A DNA stretch of 64,000 bases from NCBI GenBank assembly GCA_010094045.1, contig ML986595.1, forward strand, positions 372,001-436,000. Direction: 5' to 3'. The notes beneath the pieces are model-generated. The model did no database searches and was not told the DNA's origin. It worked only from the letters and a program-made list of their open reading frames with translations. Made by a program: the position numbers and the translations under genes. The stretch comes from Lojkania enalia. Taxonomy: Eukaryota; Ascomycota; Dothideomycetes; Pleosporales. Positions 21,269 through 33,222 of the stretch are shown piece after piece. The first letter of the stretch is position 1; every line of letters starts with the position of its first letter.

Positions 21269-24200
21269 ATCTCGTAGGGACTTGACAAAAAAGATACGGA
21301 AATTGATGTCAGGGAAGAACCGGGCTTGTTATAAATTGCCCAACTAGCCACAGCCTAGGAATCAATTGCGGGCTTTCCAGAAATTCTGGTATCATATAGC
21401 GCTAACCATATGGACTATCATAGACGAGAGAGAGGAGACCACGGAGCGCCTATGCTAGTTGTGCTTATATGCTTCTATTGTGTTGCTTGAGAATCTAACA
21501 TGTTGGTTTCCCTGGATATGTTCCTAACTGAAGCAACATGTATCCACTGGGCGAAGCCATATGTACCATGTATCACTGCAAAACCATCAATATATCAACA
21601 ATAAACGTGGTGTATCTTGGGTATCAGAAGTGGAGAGAAAGGAGCCCCGTCGCTGACGCGAGTGAGCGTGAGCGCGTGTGTGCAGGGATCGGGAAGCTTC
21701 GGCCCGCACCAGGGCCCTGAATCGCGCCATCTCTCGAAAGGTTATTTCAAGCTCACTCCACTGACGAAGTCTCAATCACTGCACGCCGCTGCCATTGAGT
21801 CTGCATCGCACGCGGTAAAATTGCGCCAAATAGAAGCTATCTAGATCTACTGGAGACGAGCTACAATGAGCGCATTTGGGGGCCCGGGAGGCGGCCAAAA
21901 GATCCAGAAGCCCACGCCGTATGTTTGACTTGCACAACCTCCCTGCCGTGCATGTCCGACCACGAAGAAGGACCATGTATCATCTGGATCCCTATAGAAC
22001 AACTTGTTGCTAATATATAGAATCCATGCAGACCCGAACGGGGCTCCTTCCCTCTCGATCATGACGGTCAGTCTGCCTTCGTCCTCTCCTTCGGCGCTGC
22101 GAGCGAGCGATCATCCCAAGACTCCGTACTCCAGCGTCTGTCCATAAGACTGATGTGCTATTCTAGGTGAATGCAAATCTATCATGATATCATACCTCCA
22201 ATGCATCCGGTCCCATAGGGGAAGCAACGACTCCGAGTGTCGCAATCACGCAAAATCATACCTGCAGTGCCGGATGGACCGGTACGTACTAGGATTTCCC
22301 TTTTATTGAATGCCTCCATATCTCTAGCCTCACAGGCTGCTCTCCCCGCCAGTTCAGGCAGTACCAAGCAAGTAAGGGAGATGAGAGTCCTGTGATACCG
22401 CCCTGTCAAATCTTCGAACCGGGTATTCGGTGCCTCTATGAATGTCTTGGGGGTAGGGGATCCTCTTCGGGAGAAAGGGATGGGAATATGCGCCCTTCAT
22501 TCTTCGTGACTTGTCATCTGAAACGCAGGGCTTTTCTGTATCTGTCTAAGCTGTCCGATTGCCAAATACCCTCCCTCATTCGTCTGTAATTCTCCGATAT
22601 CTTTTCATTGTCTACTTTATCCGACGCCTCCGACTCTACCCGTCTTCCTACTTCGCCTTGTCACACCGCCTCGGCTACTACCGAGTGAGGCTCTCCGTCC
22701 CCTGAATAGCTCTTTAGAATTGACAGTTCTGATCGTATCTGGGCACAGAAACCTGATGGCGCCTGACTCATTCAAGAACCTGGGTTTTGGAGAAGACTCC
22801 AATATCTCATCAGGATCGCCGCCTGCTACTTCACAACCCCTCAGTGCTGCGACTGCAACCCCATCGCAACTACAATCTCAGGGTCAAGATAAGCCCCGCA
22901 GATCCTAGCGTATCATTGGAGTGAAGGGTCTTAGGCCCTGATTGGCGGTTCGGTAGCATCCGAGTAGCCGAGCATATTCCGACCTCAACTCTTCTCTTGG
23001 GAGTGTAGCCTTTAACGACATGTCTGTGCGTTGTAGCCACGCAGTTCGGAGAGAGATCAAAAAGGGCTGCAGATTTGACAGGTTACATTACATGAAACCA
23101 TGCGACATCTGGCAGTGGCAACCTCTTATGAGACAAGGGCAAGACAGAATTGGATAGGAAGAAATCGATGATGGCGCAAGTAATCACGTGAGGGGAAAAG
23201 AGGGCAAAGATAGGCTGAAGTGACAACTCGACAATATGTGGTAGTCCGATCAGCTCAAATCAGGCCATATACAGTGATTTCGAGGCCGTGTAAGCACAAC
23301 AGCTAAGGGTTAAACCACACTGCGATTCCGGTGCCCTCCTAGCATCCGGAAACCGCGGGTACGAACATTGCAGCACAGATAATGTACTTAAGAAACTTCG
23401 ATACTGCATAGCCACAAGCCTAGTGCCTCCGTCACCCCCTCCCTTTCATATGTTTTTTACCAGGTCTTGTCTCGTCCCTCCAGAACACAACAGCCACAAC
23501 ATTCTCTCCTGGAGCTGCTCGCCTATTAGCCAGTGAAGTGAAACACAGCGTCAGCCGAAGTTGCAAATCAAGCTCAGCTGGACCGATCGATGGACAGATG
23601 GTGCAACGTTACACCCTCAGTAATACTTGCTGTAACCGAGCCACTGAACGTCCATCGGCCCGTTGCAAGAAGGCCGGATGCACGACGGGCCTGAAACGAC
23701 CATTACGGCCACCGGGTGGTCGGGGACACATGATCCGGTATCTGTGTTATCGTCGGTGGCAGATGGACTTATTTAGCGGGCATTTGGAGTCAGATGGGGT
23801 TGTGCGAGGTGACCAGATGATTCTGCAATAAGGGGAGAGAAGCATCAGATGTGACGGAAATCGCCGATGCGGTTAAGTGCTGTCGAGGTGTTCAACCGTG
23901 GATAAGGCAGCGTATGATGAATCAAAAGATTCGGGCCCGGTATAGCTGGCTTATGAATATAAATGCTGTGCGTAAAGAGATGATGTGGGTTGGGGTTATC
24001 GATTACGCATATCGGTGTCGATTACACCTATCATAAGAGAACAATATACAAATAATTAGCTTCCCATTGCACGGACATAGTAATAGTGGTGCAGCAGGTG
24101 TCAGCATCCCTGCCTGACATTTCATTGGCGGACGGAACCGTGCAGCTAGTATACTCAACCCAGCTCTGCCTAAGTTGTGTGCGAGCTTGAGTGCGTTTCC

Positions 24201-25046
24201 ACACTAGTCAAGCCCCCCAGAATCTTTGCAATGTTGGACCCTTTGATTCAATGCTTCCACAGCTACGCCACCGCTGTAGAGATGACGCATCATGTTTGGG
24301 CGAGAAAAGCCCCGGATATGTCCTGTAAGCAATGTACGCAGTGATATTCTCTCTCTCAACGCCATTACCCTTGTCCACATCCACCACACCCAGAAGAAAC
24401 AGAGAGTCGCATCCTGAGACCGCTCTTGGCTTTCGCCCTTCGTTAGCCTTCTTTTGCTATGCGGCCACCCGCCTTATCCCAAGACACTAAGACAATACCG
24501 CTTTTTGCTAGGCGCAAGACTACACACGCCCTTCGCTCAGTTAAACTCTGCAAGAGAATAGATGATTCGGATTGTCCCCATTGTCGTCCCCGTGCACAAC
24601 ACGCACGCCTACCCAACTAATCTCGATCACACTCCAAGCAAGGCGCACTGCTTACCGTATGCATATGATCCCACCAATTACAAAGCCGGGAGAAAAGGAA
24701 AAGGTGGACGAGATGTGTCGAAATCGACACGGCAGATGTTTGCTTTCTGCACTTCTTTTCCATCGCTATCGGCCACCTGCGACAGCACATGCTCAGCACT
24801 GCCTCTCGTCACTTCCCTGTCCTCTTTTGCACCGTACCATCCCCCGCCTTCTAGACGAGAAACCCTGCGCCGCCCTGCGAAATCAAATCCTTGGGACGCA
24901 CAACATACGTGTGCAACGCAGTCGGAGAATTAGTAGATCGAGGCTATGGGGTTGAAGGACGTAGCACAAGATCTAGTGGCAAGAGAGAGAGAGGGTGCGG
25001 GGACTGGTGGACAGGAGGAGCAGCGTTCAACAGGTATACGGGCTTA

Positions 25047-25078
25047 CGGCGGTGGCGGTGGCGGTGGCCGCGGTGGTG
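25047..25078. repeat. GGCGGT hexanucleotide repeat
   Basis: Imperfect tandem GGCGGT units (about five) sit in otherwise average sequence. On the plus strand they would encode Gly/Gly or Arg/Trp. No gene model needs them. Confidence 0.7.
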
Positions 25079-25909
25079 ATGCTTGACAAATAGCTGAGAT
25101 AGTGGCCGTCGGATGAATCCTTTTTTTTTTCCTTGCCTAGGCACAGAGACATGGGCTTTTAGTTTTCGATCGAAGCTTAGATGATCGCGATAGTAACATC
25201 ATATTTCTTGCTCGGTGACCTCTTCTTGAGTCTATGGAAGGTGGCGGTGCCGCAATTCATTGCCTCGTTACCTGCAAACCATCTGTTTTTCTAAGACAGA
25301 TAAGGCTGCATGGATGAGATACAGGCTTTAGCTCGGGTCTTAGGTCGATGACTCGTTTTGCAAGGCTGGAGAAGTAGTGGCTGTTGACTTAAATTGATAT
25401 TGAGGGCGTAAGGCGTGGCGCCGAGGGCAAACGGCGAGAATATAAGGCAGATACCACAAAAAGCAGGTAGCACCCAGCGCAATCCGAAATACAAGTATGA
25501 AGAATTAGTGATTGTATAATGGGTGGTACTAAATCATAAAATAAGTGTTCCATGCCTGTAACCCATCATAGATAGCAGTAATGAAATCCTAACAAGTAAT
25601 ATGCAGTAAACCAACAAAGGAAAATTCTGTCGCTAGACATTTCTAGCACACCACAACGTCATCTGATGTCGATGACGCCCAAAGTAGGCAAAAACATGAA
25701 ACCTTGAAACGCCCTCATCGCTCCGTGCTATGCCTCTCCTAAACTATGGGCATAATAATGGGGAATAATGGAGTGGTGATATTCAGACCCAGTGATTAAT
25801 GGCATCCAACATAAACCCAGACAATGCAACGCGAATACAGGGGACAACAAGGAGAGTATGGGAGTAGTGGGGTCCCACCCGATGTCGATAACGTGACAAG
25901 CGCCGAAGG

Positions 25910-25928
25910 AAAAAAAAAAAAAAAAAAA
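25910..25928. repeat. A19 mononucleotide tract
   Basis: Nineteen consecutive A residues in the spacer 3' of the bHLH gene. It could be a retroposition scar or simple slippage. No adjacent target-site duplication is evident by eye. Confidence 0.8.
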
Positions 25929-26372
25929 GCTAGGAAAATCAACCGATACAACTCCAAACCTGGACCGAAGATGAAGTCAGATGGCTTTCTTGTCTGTCGG
26001 AGCAGGTTATGCTTGATGAAAACAAGTGTAGCGCCGGGGATGATAGGTTGTAATATGTGGGTCGAAACATATTATGTAAGGAAATGGGTGTCGACTCTGA
26101 CCGTCTAATGACCAGCACAAACGGCGTGCGGAGAACGATTCCAGAGCCAAGAGGCGGGACAGGACAGGGACGTGTAGATATTCGGAGTATAGTCGTAGGT
26201 ATTATGGCGAGATGGAGCGTAAAGATAAGAGAATCCTCCTTAGACGTCCTGGAAATCGTATTCTAGCAAGCGCACATGTAGAGGGTTACAACATGTGTAA
26301 GGGTATCATGATTAAGAAACTGTTGCAGCGATGCAGATAGTGGTCAGCGTTGATCTCAAGCGGGCTCGACGC

Positions 26373-28100
26373 TCAACCCATGTCCATGCTGTTGTATTCG
26401 TCCTCCTCCTTTAGGCTAAAGGAGTTGCCGTTGCCGCTGCTCCAAAACTGTTGACTACTATTGTTGGTATTGGAGTTGGATCCACTACCACCACTCTGCA
26501 TTCCCGGGCTGAGGCTTTGAGGTGAGATCTGACTAAGTGGCTCGCCAGCGACATTGGTGTGCTTGGGCACCCGCAAGCCAGACCCTGGTCCGCGAGAGTA
26601 TTTGAAGTTATCGACGCCGTTCCTTTCGACAGCATCGACAAGCTCAGTTCGCATTCGGCGTTCATCTTCAGTCTCTTCAGATGGCCAATCCTCCCCAGTG
26701 ACTTGCTGAAGTCTTTGGGCCATTTCCTCATTCTCTTGGAGTTTCTTATACAGCATCCACATGAGGTCGCGCGTCCAGCTGACAGCACCATTGAGAATGT
26801 CTCCCTTGTTTGGCCCTTTATCCTTTTCTTCAATAGGTAGACCCTGTGTGATGTTGCCAGCAGCCCTTCTTCCGCTGCCGCCGGCTAAGAGAGATGTTGC
26901 CTGTGGGGGTGACATGCCACTTGCAGTGAGTGTGGGCGACAATGGGCCATGGTTGTTAATGTGCTTTCGGATTTTTTCATCCTCAAGACGATGCTGTGGA
27001 ACGAGGCGAGACAGATCATGGATTCGCTCATTGATGTTATCTCGGCGGCGACGTTCGACAAGATTGTGGGATTCGCGACGTCGACGTTTCTTGGCATCTT
27101 GCGATTGCCCAATATCAACTTTGGTGGGAAGAGAGGCATGCTTTCCGGATTGGAGCACTTCAGAGATCTGTTGATGATGCAATGCCGTATGTGGAGACTG
27201 CGTAGGAGAGTCAATCCAAGAGTGGGCACTCCCCGGCGTGTTATCCCACTGGCTTGATACACTTTGCTTATGCCGATGGTGCATATTTGTCATGATTGGT
27301 TGAGAGGCAAAGTTGCCGGAGTCGGGCGTACCAAGGTGAAGTCCGCCGATGGCTGGCGTCTTGGGAGACATAGGGCTACGATTATCGGATCCATTGCGGC
27401 TCATGGCACTAGGCATCCGTTGTCGGATGCCGCCGTTGTGCATGCCTTGGAAGGACATACGCTGTGGGGTGTTTGAATATTGTGAAAAGTCGAATGCCTG
27501 TGGCTGAACGAAGGGGCTTTGGATGGGAAGGTCGTCAGGTGTGTTAGAGTAGACCTGGTTGACGTTCGCATGGTTTCCAGACAAATGAGTGGGGTTTCCG
27601 TTCCCGGGGAAGAAGTTGTCTTGTTGCTCAAAGCCACCAAAGGCTTGCTGGCCACCCTGATCTAGGTTGCCTAGAGAGTCGGCAAGCTCGTCATCTGCTA
27701 TGCCAGCAGTTCCATGGATGTAACTATTGGAGCCACCAAACTGGTTGTTCATATTGAAACTACCACTCATAGTGAGATCGGAGGGGTTGATACCACCAAC
27801 GTTCTCATGAGCGGTGCTGAACTGCTGGTTTCCAAATTGTTGGGACATATCGAAGCCGTTCTGAGATAGATATCGGTTCGGGTTGAATTGCAAATCTTCG
27901 ACCTCTTCTTTGATGAAAGGGGCTGGCGAGCCTGTTCCAGCCATATTGTTAGAGAAGATATCGGCGTCTAGAGTATCGTCAGAAGGAGGATCGAATCGAA
28001 GGTCCAGCCTTGATAGGTGTTTTTGAGGAGAGTAGGAAGAAGGAGGGGTTAATAGGGCGTCCGCTTTAGGGACAGTCAGTAAGATACTGCCAGAGAACAT
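26373..28100 (-). CDS. bHLH transcription factor with long HLH loop
   Basis: One frame, 575 residues. The N-terminal 330 residues are Asn/Gln/Gly/Ser-rich, as in activation domains, with an acidic patch (FIKEEVEDLQF). The basic region ESHNLVERRRRDNINERI lies at about residues 340-358 and has the His/Glu/Arg pattern of class B (E-box CACGTG) binders. Helix 1 (IHDLSRLVPQ) is followed by an extended insert of roughly 60-70 residues (including SPPQATSLLAGG). Helix 2 follows at about residue 430 (KGDILNGAVSWTRDLMWMLYKKLQE), then a leucine-containing extension. This arrangement matches a group of filamentous-fungal bHLH regulators related to A. nidulans AnBH1, as far as I recall. The tail is Ser/Gly/Asn-rich. 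The nucleus is the expected site. The unusually long upstream region (28.1-31.5 kb) may carry its regulation. Confidence 0.88.
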   Translation of the reverse strand: MFSGSILLTVPKADALLTPPSSYSPQKHLSRLDLRFDPPSDDTLDADIFSNNMAGTGSPAPFIKEEVEDLQFNPNRYLSQNGFDMSQQFGNQQFSTAHENVGGINPSDLTMSGSFNMNNQFGGSNSYIHGTAGIADDELADSLGNLDQGGQQAFGGFEQQDNFFPGNGNPTHLSGNHANVNQVYSNTPDDLPIQSPFVQPQAFDFSQYSNTPQRMSFQGMHNGGIRQRMPSAMSRNGSDNRSPMSPKTPAIGGLHLGTPDSGNFASQPIMTNMHHRHKQSVSSQWDNTPGSAHSWIDSPTQSPHTALHHQQISEVLQSGKHASLPTKVDIGQSQDAKKRRRRESHNLVERRRRDNINERIHDLSRLVPQHRLEDEKIRKHINNHGPLSPTLTASGMSPPQATSLLAGGSGRRAAGNITQGLPIEEKDKGPNKGDILNGAVSWTRDLMWMLYKKLQENEEMAQRLQQVTGEDWPSEETEDERRMRTELVDAVERNGVDNFKYSRGPGSGLRVPKHTNVAGEPLSQISPQSLSPGMQSGGSGSNSNTNNSSQQFWSSGNGNSFSLKEEDEYNSMDMG

Positions 28101-31100
28101 AGTAGAAAGTTAAAGGCGTGGGTGATGGATAGAAAGACGTAGAGTGATAGAGAGAAAGAGGAAGAAGAAATGACAGGCTATTGCTCTGGCAATGAATATA
28201 AGGGAAAATAAAAGAGGACAGGACGAAGAGATAGATGTATTCAATGTGTGTCCCATGACAACAGGGGGGGTTAATGTGACAAGATGCATACTTACTAGAT
28301 ACGGGCATCACTGAAGGTTGCAGTGACTCGGAATGTGGTTGAGTGAGCCCGAGGACCGATTCTGGACCCCGGCCTCAACGATCTGAAACGATCTGTCTTC
28401 GACCTAGCCGAGTAACTACGGAATGCAGTCTACGGCTTGCAGGATGATTGACGCACGGGTCTGTTTGTGACCATATAAAGGCTTCGAAGGGCGTTTGCCA
28501 GATTGGGGGGACAAGCACGCCCTAAGCAAGCTAGGTGTACTCGCTTCAGTGGCTTGATACCGCTGGCAAGCGCGTTGTGACCTCGAGCAAAGATGGTGTT
28601 TGTCTGCATAAGAAGCGTTAGACCGGTATATTCCTGTGCCTGCGAAAGCAGTGGCACTTCAGTCCCAGGGCATTTCAAGCTTACCGGAACACGGGGCGTT
28701 ATGATATACCTTGGTGCCCGTACACTCTGCCCAGCAAGGCTGCTTCAGAGATGAACCTTGTAGGCCGTAGAGACTGAGTATTCCAAGGAGCTGGGTTGTC
28801 GGTTGGTTGGTGATTGAAAGGTGAAACGGCACGCAGGCTATTCTGGGAGGTAGTTGGCGATTAGGGCCGATTGCTGGTTCAGTAGCTCGTGGCTTGGTTC
28901 TCAAAAAGGTGCTGTAGGAAACATATCAGTGGCATGCTCGTACAAAGCTGGAGAGTCTAGCGGTTGAAGAGTTGGTTGCGTGGAGGTGGCGCATAGGGAA
29001 GCGGGCAGTAGAAAGCGAGCGTCGTCGGTGGAGAGTAGCCGCGCTGCACCCCAGTGGAGTGGAGACGGTGCCACATCGACCAAATGCAGAGAAACACTTG
29101 GTACATGTGGTCACACACAGCTGGGGCACCGGCGTTGGGGGATAGTATGTGCGAGCGGCGTAGGGGGCGGCGTTGGTGAAAAGAAAGCAGGACGGTTGAC
29201 TCACCTCAGAGCACACGGCCACAATCAAGCGGCGGACTCGCCCACGGCGCAGATGCAGGCGGCTTCAAGAGGAATTGAGCGCGCGGTTCGTAGTCCGGGT
29301 AGGTGCTGCGCGCAGAGGGCAGCAAACGCCGAGACGAGGGAGGGAGGGGATGGGACGGTCCTAGGCGGCGGGCGGTGAGATGATGGATTTGTTCTTTTGA
29401 GGGCAGCGACGACCGACAGGCGGGATTGCAGGCGGCGGCGGCGGCGGCGACGGTGGTGGTCAATTCAAGGCGGGGTGTGATTTCTGAGACCTTGTGCGAC
29501 CAGGGTGGAAAAAGACCAGGAAGCGGGCGGTATGGGGGGTTGCTGCGGTGGTTGAAGATGCGCGGGGTGCGTTTCCGAGTCGGGATGCGCTCGAAAGCAG
29601 GGCCGTCGCGGGGGCTAGCAGCGGCGGTAGCGGTTGGTAGTGGTGGTGGTGGGCTAGACAACAGGACAGACAATGCAATGATCGCGTAGTTCTTGCGCAG
29701 CAGCAGTGAGCCGATCTGGTCAGGAGAGGGGCGCTGAGCAGGATGCGCGAGAGAGAGGCCTGTAGCGAGGATGGGCGACGGCGAGGGGTTGTGTGGCAGC
29801 CGGAGCGGTCAGTCAGATCGAGTGCCAGGCCAGTGCCAAGGCCACCAGATTCAGCGAATCAACGCCGCCGTGGAGACGACGCAGCAGCAGCAGCCAGCGA
29901 TGGCCGATAGACGGCAAAAGGAAAAACAGACGGCTTCCGGTGCAGCACGGCGATGCAGATGCGTCCTGGAGCAGGCTATAGCACCGGGCGGCACGGCGGC
30001 GCGGAGCGGCTGCGATGTCTCGCAGCAGCAACAGTACTATGCAAGTGCAGCGCGCCTACAGTACAGTACAGGTGCTCCCTGTGGACGTCAAGGGCCGGTG
30101 ACGTCTAGGGCGCAGATGGCGTGCCCCAGTATCAGGTCCAAGGATGGGACGACGGCGACAACAATAGTATAGGCAGTAGTATTCGAATATATGGGAGGCA
30201 AGGCTGGCGGATGCTCGGGCAGCACTCGAGCGAACGAACGAACGAACCGAGAGCGGACGGTAGGCGGGCTGTGGATTGGATACCGCGGATGGTGCGGGAT
30301 CCTCAGCCTTTAAATAAATATGCTCTTCTCAGCGCGGCTCTTGCTCTTTGCCTGCGCACGCTGTGGCTCATCTACTTACCCTCTGAGCATTCACAATCTG
30401 GCGACCTAGACGCAGGCACACACCCACACACCCATACGCTCTCCCTCTCACACATACACCCACCCCTATAGAGAGCTACCCCTGTCCTGCCAGGCGTGTG
30501 TTTCCGGACCAGGCGGCCTCAGATGTAATGGTCATCCGCGGCCAGAGAAAGCGAGGATTAGGAAATGCCATAGCAGGAGGTCTCAGATTCGAGAGATGCC
30601 GGTGACTCAATGCTGGGAAACCATGGGTCGGCAGAGCAGCCGCACCAGCATCGCGCGTCACCCGTACAGTTTGCCTTGGCCATTCGCTGAAGGTGTGTTG
30701 CTTTGCTTGAGCGCTCGGTGGATCAAAGTGACGACCCAAGCCTCGGGAACACTAAGCTCCTCTAACCTTCATCTTCACTACCACCACACCACACCACAAC
30801 TGACCCATCCCAGCCCACCTCCGGGCCCCCAGCTACGCCATACTATTGCCATTCTGTGCCTTTACCCTTCTCGAGCTCCCCTCCCCAATCGCTTGCGGCC
30901 TCCGCCTATCCCCCCAGCTCGTGCAAGCCTCGCCTCGTCGACCCGCCCGGCCACCCTCCGTCTCTACCTAATCACAAGCCCCGCGCCCTGTCTGAGACGC
31001 TTTCGGACACCTACCATTGGCTCTCTACCTCTCCAAACCGCGGTTGACGCTGTGGAGATCATCTGCACTGCACGAAATCCTCCGCCCGTCGTGCAGTTCT

Positions 31101-31466
31101 GCTTCTCCTGTGCCGGCGTTTGTCCCCGCCTACTGTCTGTTACCCGCCCGCCGCACCACAGTAGCCACACACTGAAGCTAGGATTCAGGCTTGCAGCCAG
31201 GCCAGGCCACCAAAGCAGGGTTGGGGCGCACACGGCAGCTACCCTAGTGGCAGTCCAAGCCCGGATATCCTGTATCGCCTGCTGCGGCTCCTCCAAAACC
31301 CTCTCCAGTACCTTCTGGCACGCCGTGCGTGCGCTCTGCTAGCTTCTATATTCTCCTGCCACTGCTGCCCGGGACAGGCTTCTCAGTCTGTGTGCGAGTT
31401 CCAGCAAACCGTGCCCGCACCTTAGCCTCCCTCTTGCGAGTCAATAGTGTCTAGCATCCAGCCAAC
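28101..31466. other. 3.4-kb GC-rich non-coding region between divergent bHLH and SFT2 genes
   Basis: No convincing coding frame. The longest (248 codons at 30596-31342 plus; 155 codons at 29206-29673 minus) are Pro/Ser/Arg-rich by composition and have no motifs. The region is GC-rich between about 28.9 and 31.3 kb and contains a short CAG run (29881-29895), a CA-rich tract (30415-30470) and CT-rich tracts near 28100-28200. It is most likely a long 5' leader and promoter of the bHLH gene, or an unannotated non-coding RNA. Confidence 0.55.
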
Positions 31467-33222
31467 ATGGCCTCCGCCTCGTTCCGGGACTCGATAAACT
31501 CGCTTGGGTGGAGTAGAAGGGACCCGGACGTCCCCGTGAGCACCTCGTCCACCCCCTTCTTGAGCAGGCTTCAAAACCTGAACCCGTTCGGCTCCGGTGG
31601 ATACGTAAGACTACCCACCACAGAAAACCCCGGCGCTCCCCTCCCCGCTCCCTCAAGAAGGGAGGAAGAAGAAGGGTGGTTTGCGCGTAAGTTTTGTCTC
31701 TCTCTTGTACGGTGGCGAAAACATATCGCAAGCCTTTACTGCCTTCTGTCATGGCGCGTCGAGGCGCCAGCCTGTTTTGACGCCTTCGAGGCATTGAGCT
31801 GCTGCGCATCGAGAGATCTACCTCCCTTTGAGTATTATTGCAACGACTCAGAGACCCCATGATTACGCCAAATGGCCGAATCGTGAGGCTTGTTTTACAA
31901 CTACAGCCCTGAAGCTATCTCGAAGCATCCAGCAGAGCTCTGATGCAGAAGCCAGTCCGACAGTGGCACCTCGGTCTCTTATCCAGACGGTTTTTGAGTG
32001 CATCACCAGGCTGGCCACTGCAGCGATCGGCCTTCTGGTTGTGACAGAAGGGAGTTCCTGCGCAAATTGCCGTCGAATGCAGGAGGCTTGCATATCCGCT
32101 CACTGCTGCCTTCGCTCTGAACTTTGCTAACAACTAGCTTCGCAGTGAGTCGTTGGGATAGACTCCTCGTCTTTGGGGGTCTCATCCTTGCTGCAGCAGC
32201 CATGTTTGCTGTCTGTTTCGTGTTGATGTTCACAGGAGCTGGACTTTTCCGCCCGAGGAAATTCGCAATACTGTGAGTCCTAAGTTTGCCCCTTCTTTAC
32301 CTTTCATTCATGGCAGAATGCGCCCTGCAAGCCGCCTTGGAGTCCTTTGTCGAGACATGGGAAATAGTGGCACATACCACATTCGTACCCCGGCATATGG
32401 ATGCGCACTTTGGTGCACTTTTATCCAGGGAGGTTGTCCGACCTGGAGAGCCACTCTTGATCCGTCCAAACGGCGAATTCGGTGAATCTGTTCCGACGAA
32501 TAGAGAGCGACTCTCGTAGGCGTGCCACTTATATGACACCTCTAGCCACTCCACGATCGGCGTTAGACCACTTCCATCGATCATGCGTGTGCTAGGTCCG
32601 GGGCGCTGCAAGGGCCTACCTAATTCCAACTTCTCGTCGACCATGTCTCCCCTTGTCAGCTGCAGAATCCAAAGGCTAATCATTTGTTGCCTAATACAGG
32701 TGGTCTATGGGTAGCGTCCTATTCCTAGCGTCATGGAGTGTGTTGATGGGGCCGCTACAATATGGTAAGGACCACTCAAAAGGAACATCTATACGAAGCC
32801 TTCTACTGACTGTTGACCTTCTCGATAGTGCAACACCTCGTCTCTGGTCCGAGGCTGCCGTTCACAGCTGCTTACTTCGGCAGCATAGCCCTCACCCTTT
32901 GGGCGTCGCTAGGTGTAAGTCTCCCTTTACCACCCTGGTCCCTGCACGCATCCAAAGTCTACGCGCATCCCGCATGAACCCTGTCGCAGCTCGCACATGC
33001 CCCCCCACGCTAGGCTTATCGATAGTCGATTGCTCGTGTTTACTGACAGTCCGTCCGCGTGACGTGCAGCTTCATAGCACCCTTCTTACTCTCATCGCAG
33101 CCATTGTGCAGCTGGTTTGCCTCACCTGGTATTTGGTTTCATACTTCCCGATGGGCTCGTCAGGCCTACGGTTTGCTGCGCGCTTCGGGGGAAACCGCGT
33201 CGCAGCCTGGATGAACGATTGA
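31467..33222 (+). CDS. SFT2: SFT2-like Golgi vesicle transport protein
   Basis: Five exons: 31467-31686, 32146-32272, 32700-32764, 32829-32914 and 33070-33222. They give 216 residues, the usual Sft2 length (about 215). A hydrophilic N-terminus (WSRRDPDVP, REEEEGWFA) leads into four membrane spans: LLVFGGLILAAAAMFAVCFV, FAILWSMGSVLFLASWSVLM, FTAAYFGSIALTLWASLG and LIAAIVQLVCLTWYLVSYF. GPLQYVQHLVSGPRLPFTAAYFGS and the C-terminal SYFPMGSSGLRF are family signatures. Sft2 helps fuse endosome-derived vesicles with the late Golgi and interacts genetically with the t-SNARE Sed5. All junctions are in phase. Introns 1 and 2 are 459 and 427 bp, far longer than elsewhere in this window, and no coding content is evident in them. 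Confidence 0.92.

Larger units (their letters stand above)
17686..26372. other. 8.7-kb gene-poor region
   Basis: No intact gene with a recognisable domain occurs here, whereas genes on either side are closely packed. Open frames are short (mostly under 125 codons), overlap on both strands and lack motifs. Two items are listed separately: a degraded coding relic near 19.0-19.6 kb and a candidate secreted protein at 20.9-21.3 kb. Simple repeats occur at 25047 and 25910. I saw no transposase, reverse transcriptase, LTR or terminal inverted repeat by eye, so the cause of the gap (old degraded elements, repeat-induced mutation, or regulatory DNA) is open. Confidence 0.6.

Noticed and set aside
22720..22908. 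62-codon frame with Ser/Thr/Gln-rich end
   Set aside because: Short, low-complexity, no start context or domain; insufficient to call a gene in the gene-poor region.
25910..25928. A19 tract as the tail of a retroposed gene or SINE
   Set aside because: No upstream RNA-derived body, polymerase III boxes or flanking target duplication could be seen.
29206..29673. 155-codon minus-strand frame
   Set aside because: Low-complexity Pro/Ser/Ala text explained by GC-rich sequence; no splice-linked partner exon found.
30596..31342. 248-codon plus-strand frame upstream of SFT2
   Set aside because: Pro/Ser/Arg-rich by GC composition, no motif or signal, and competing open frames exist on both strands.
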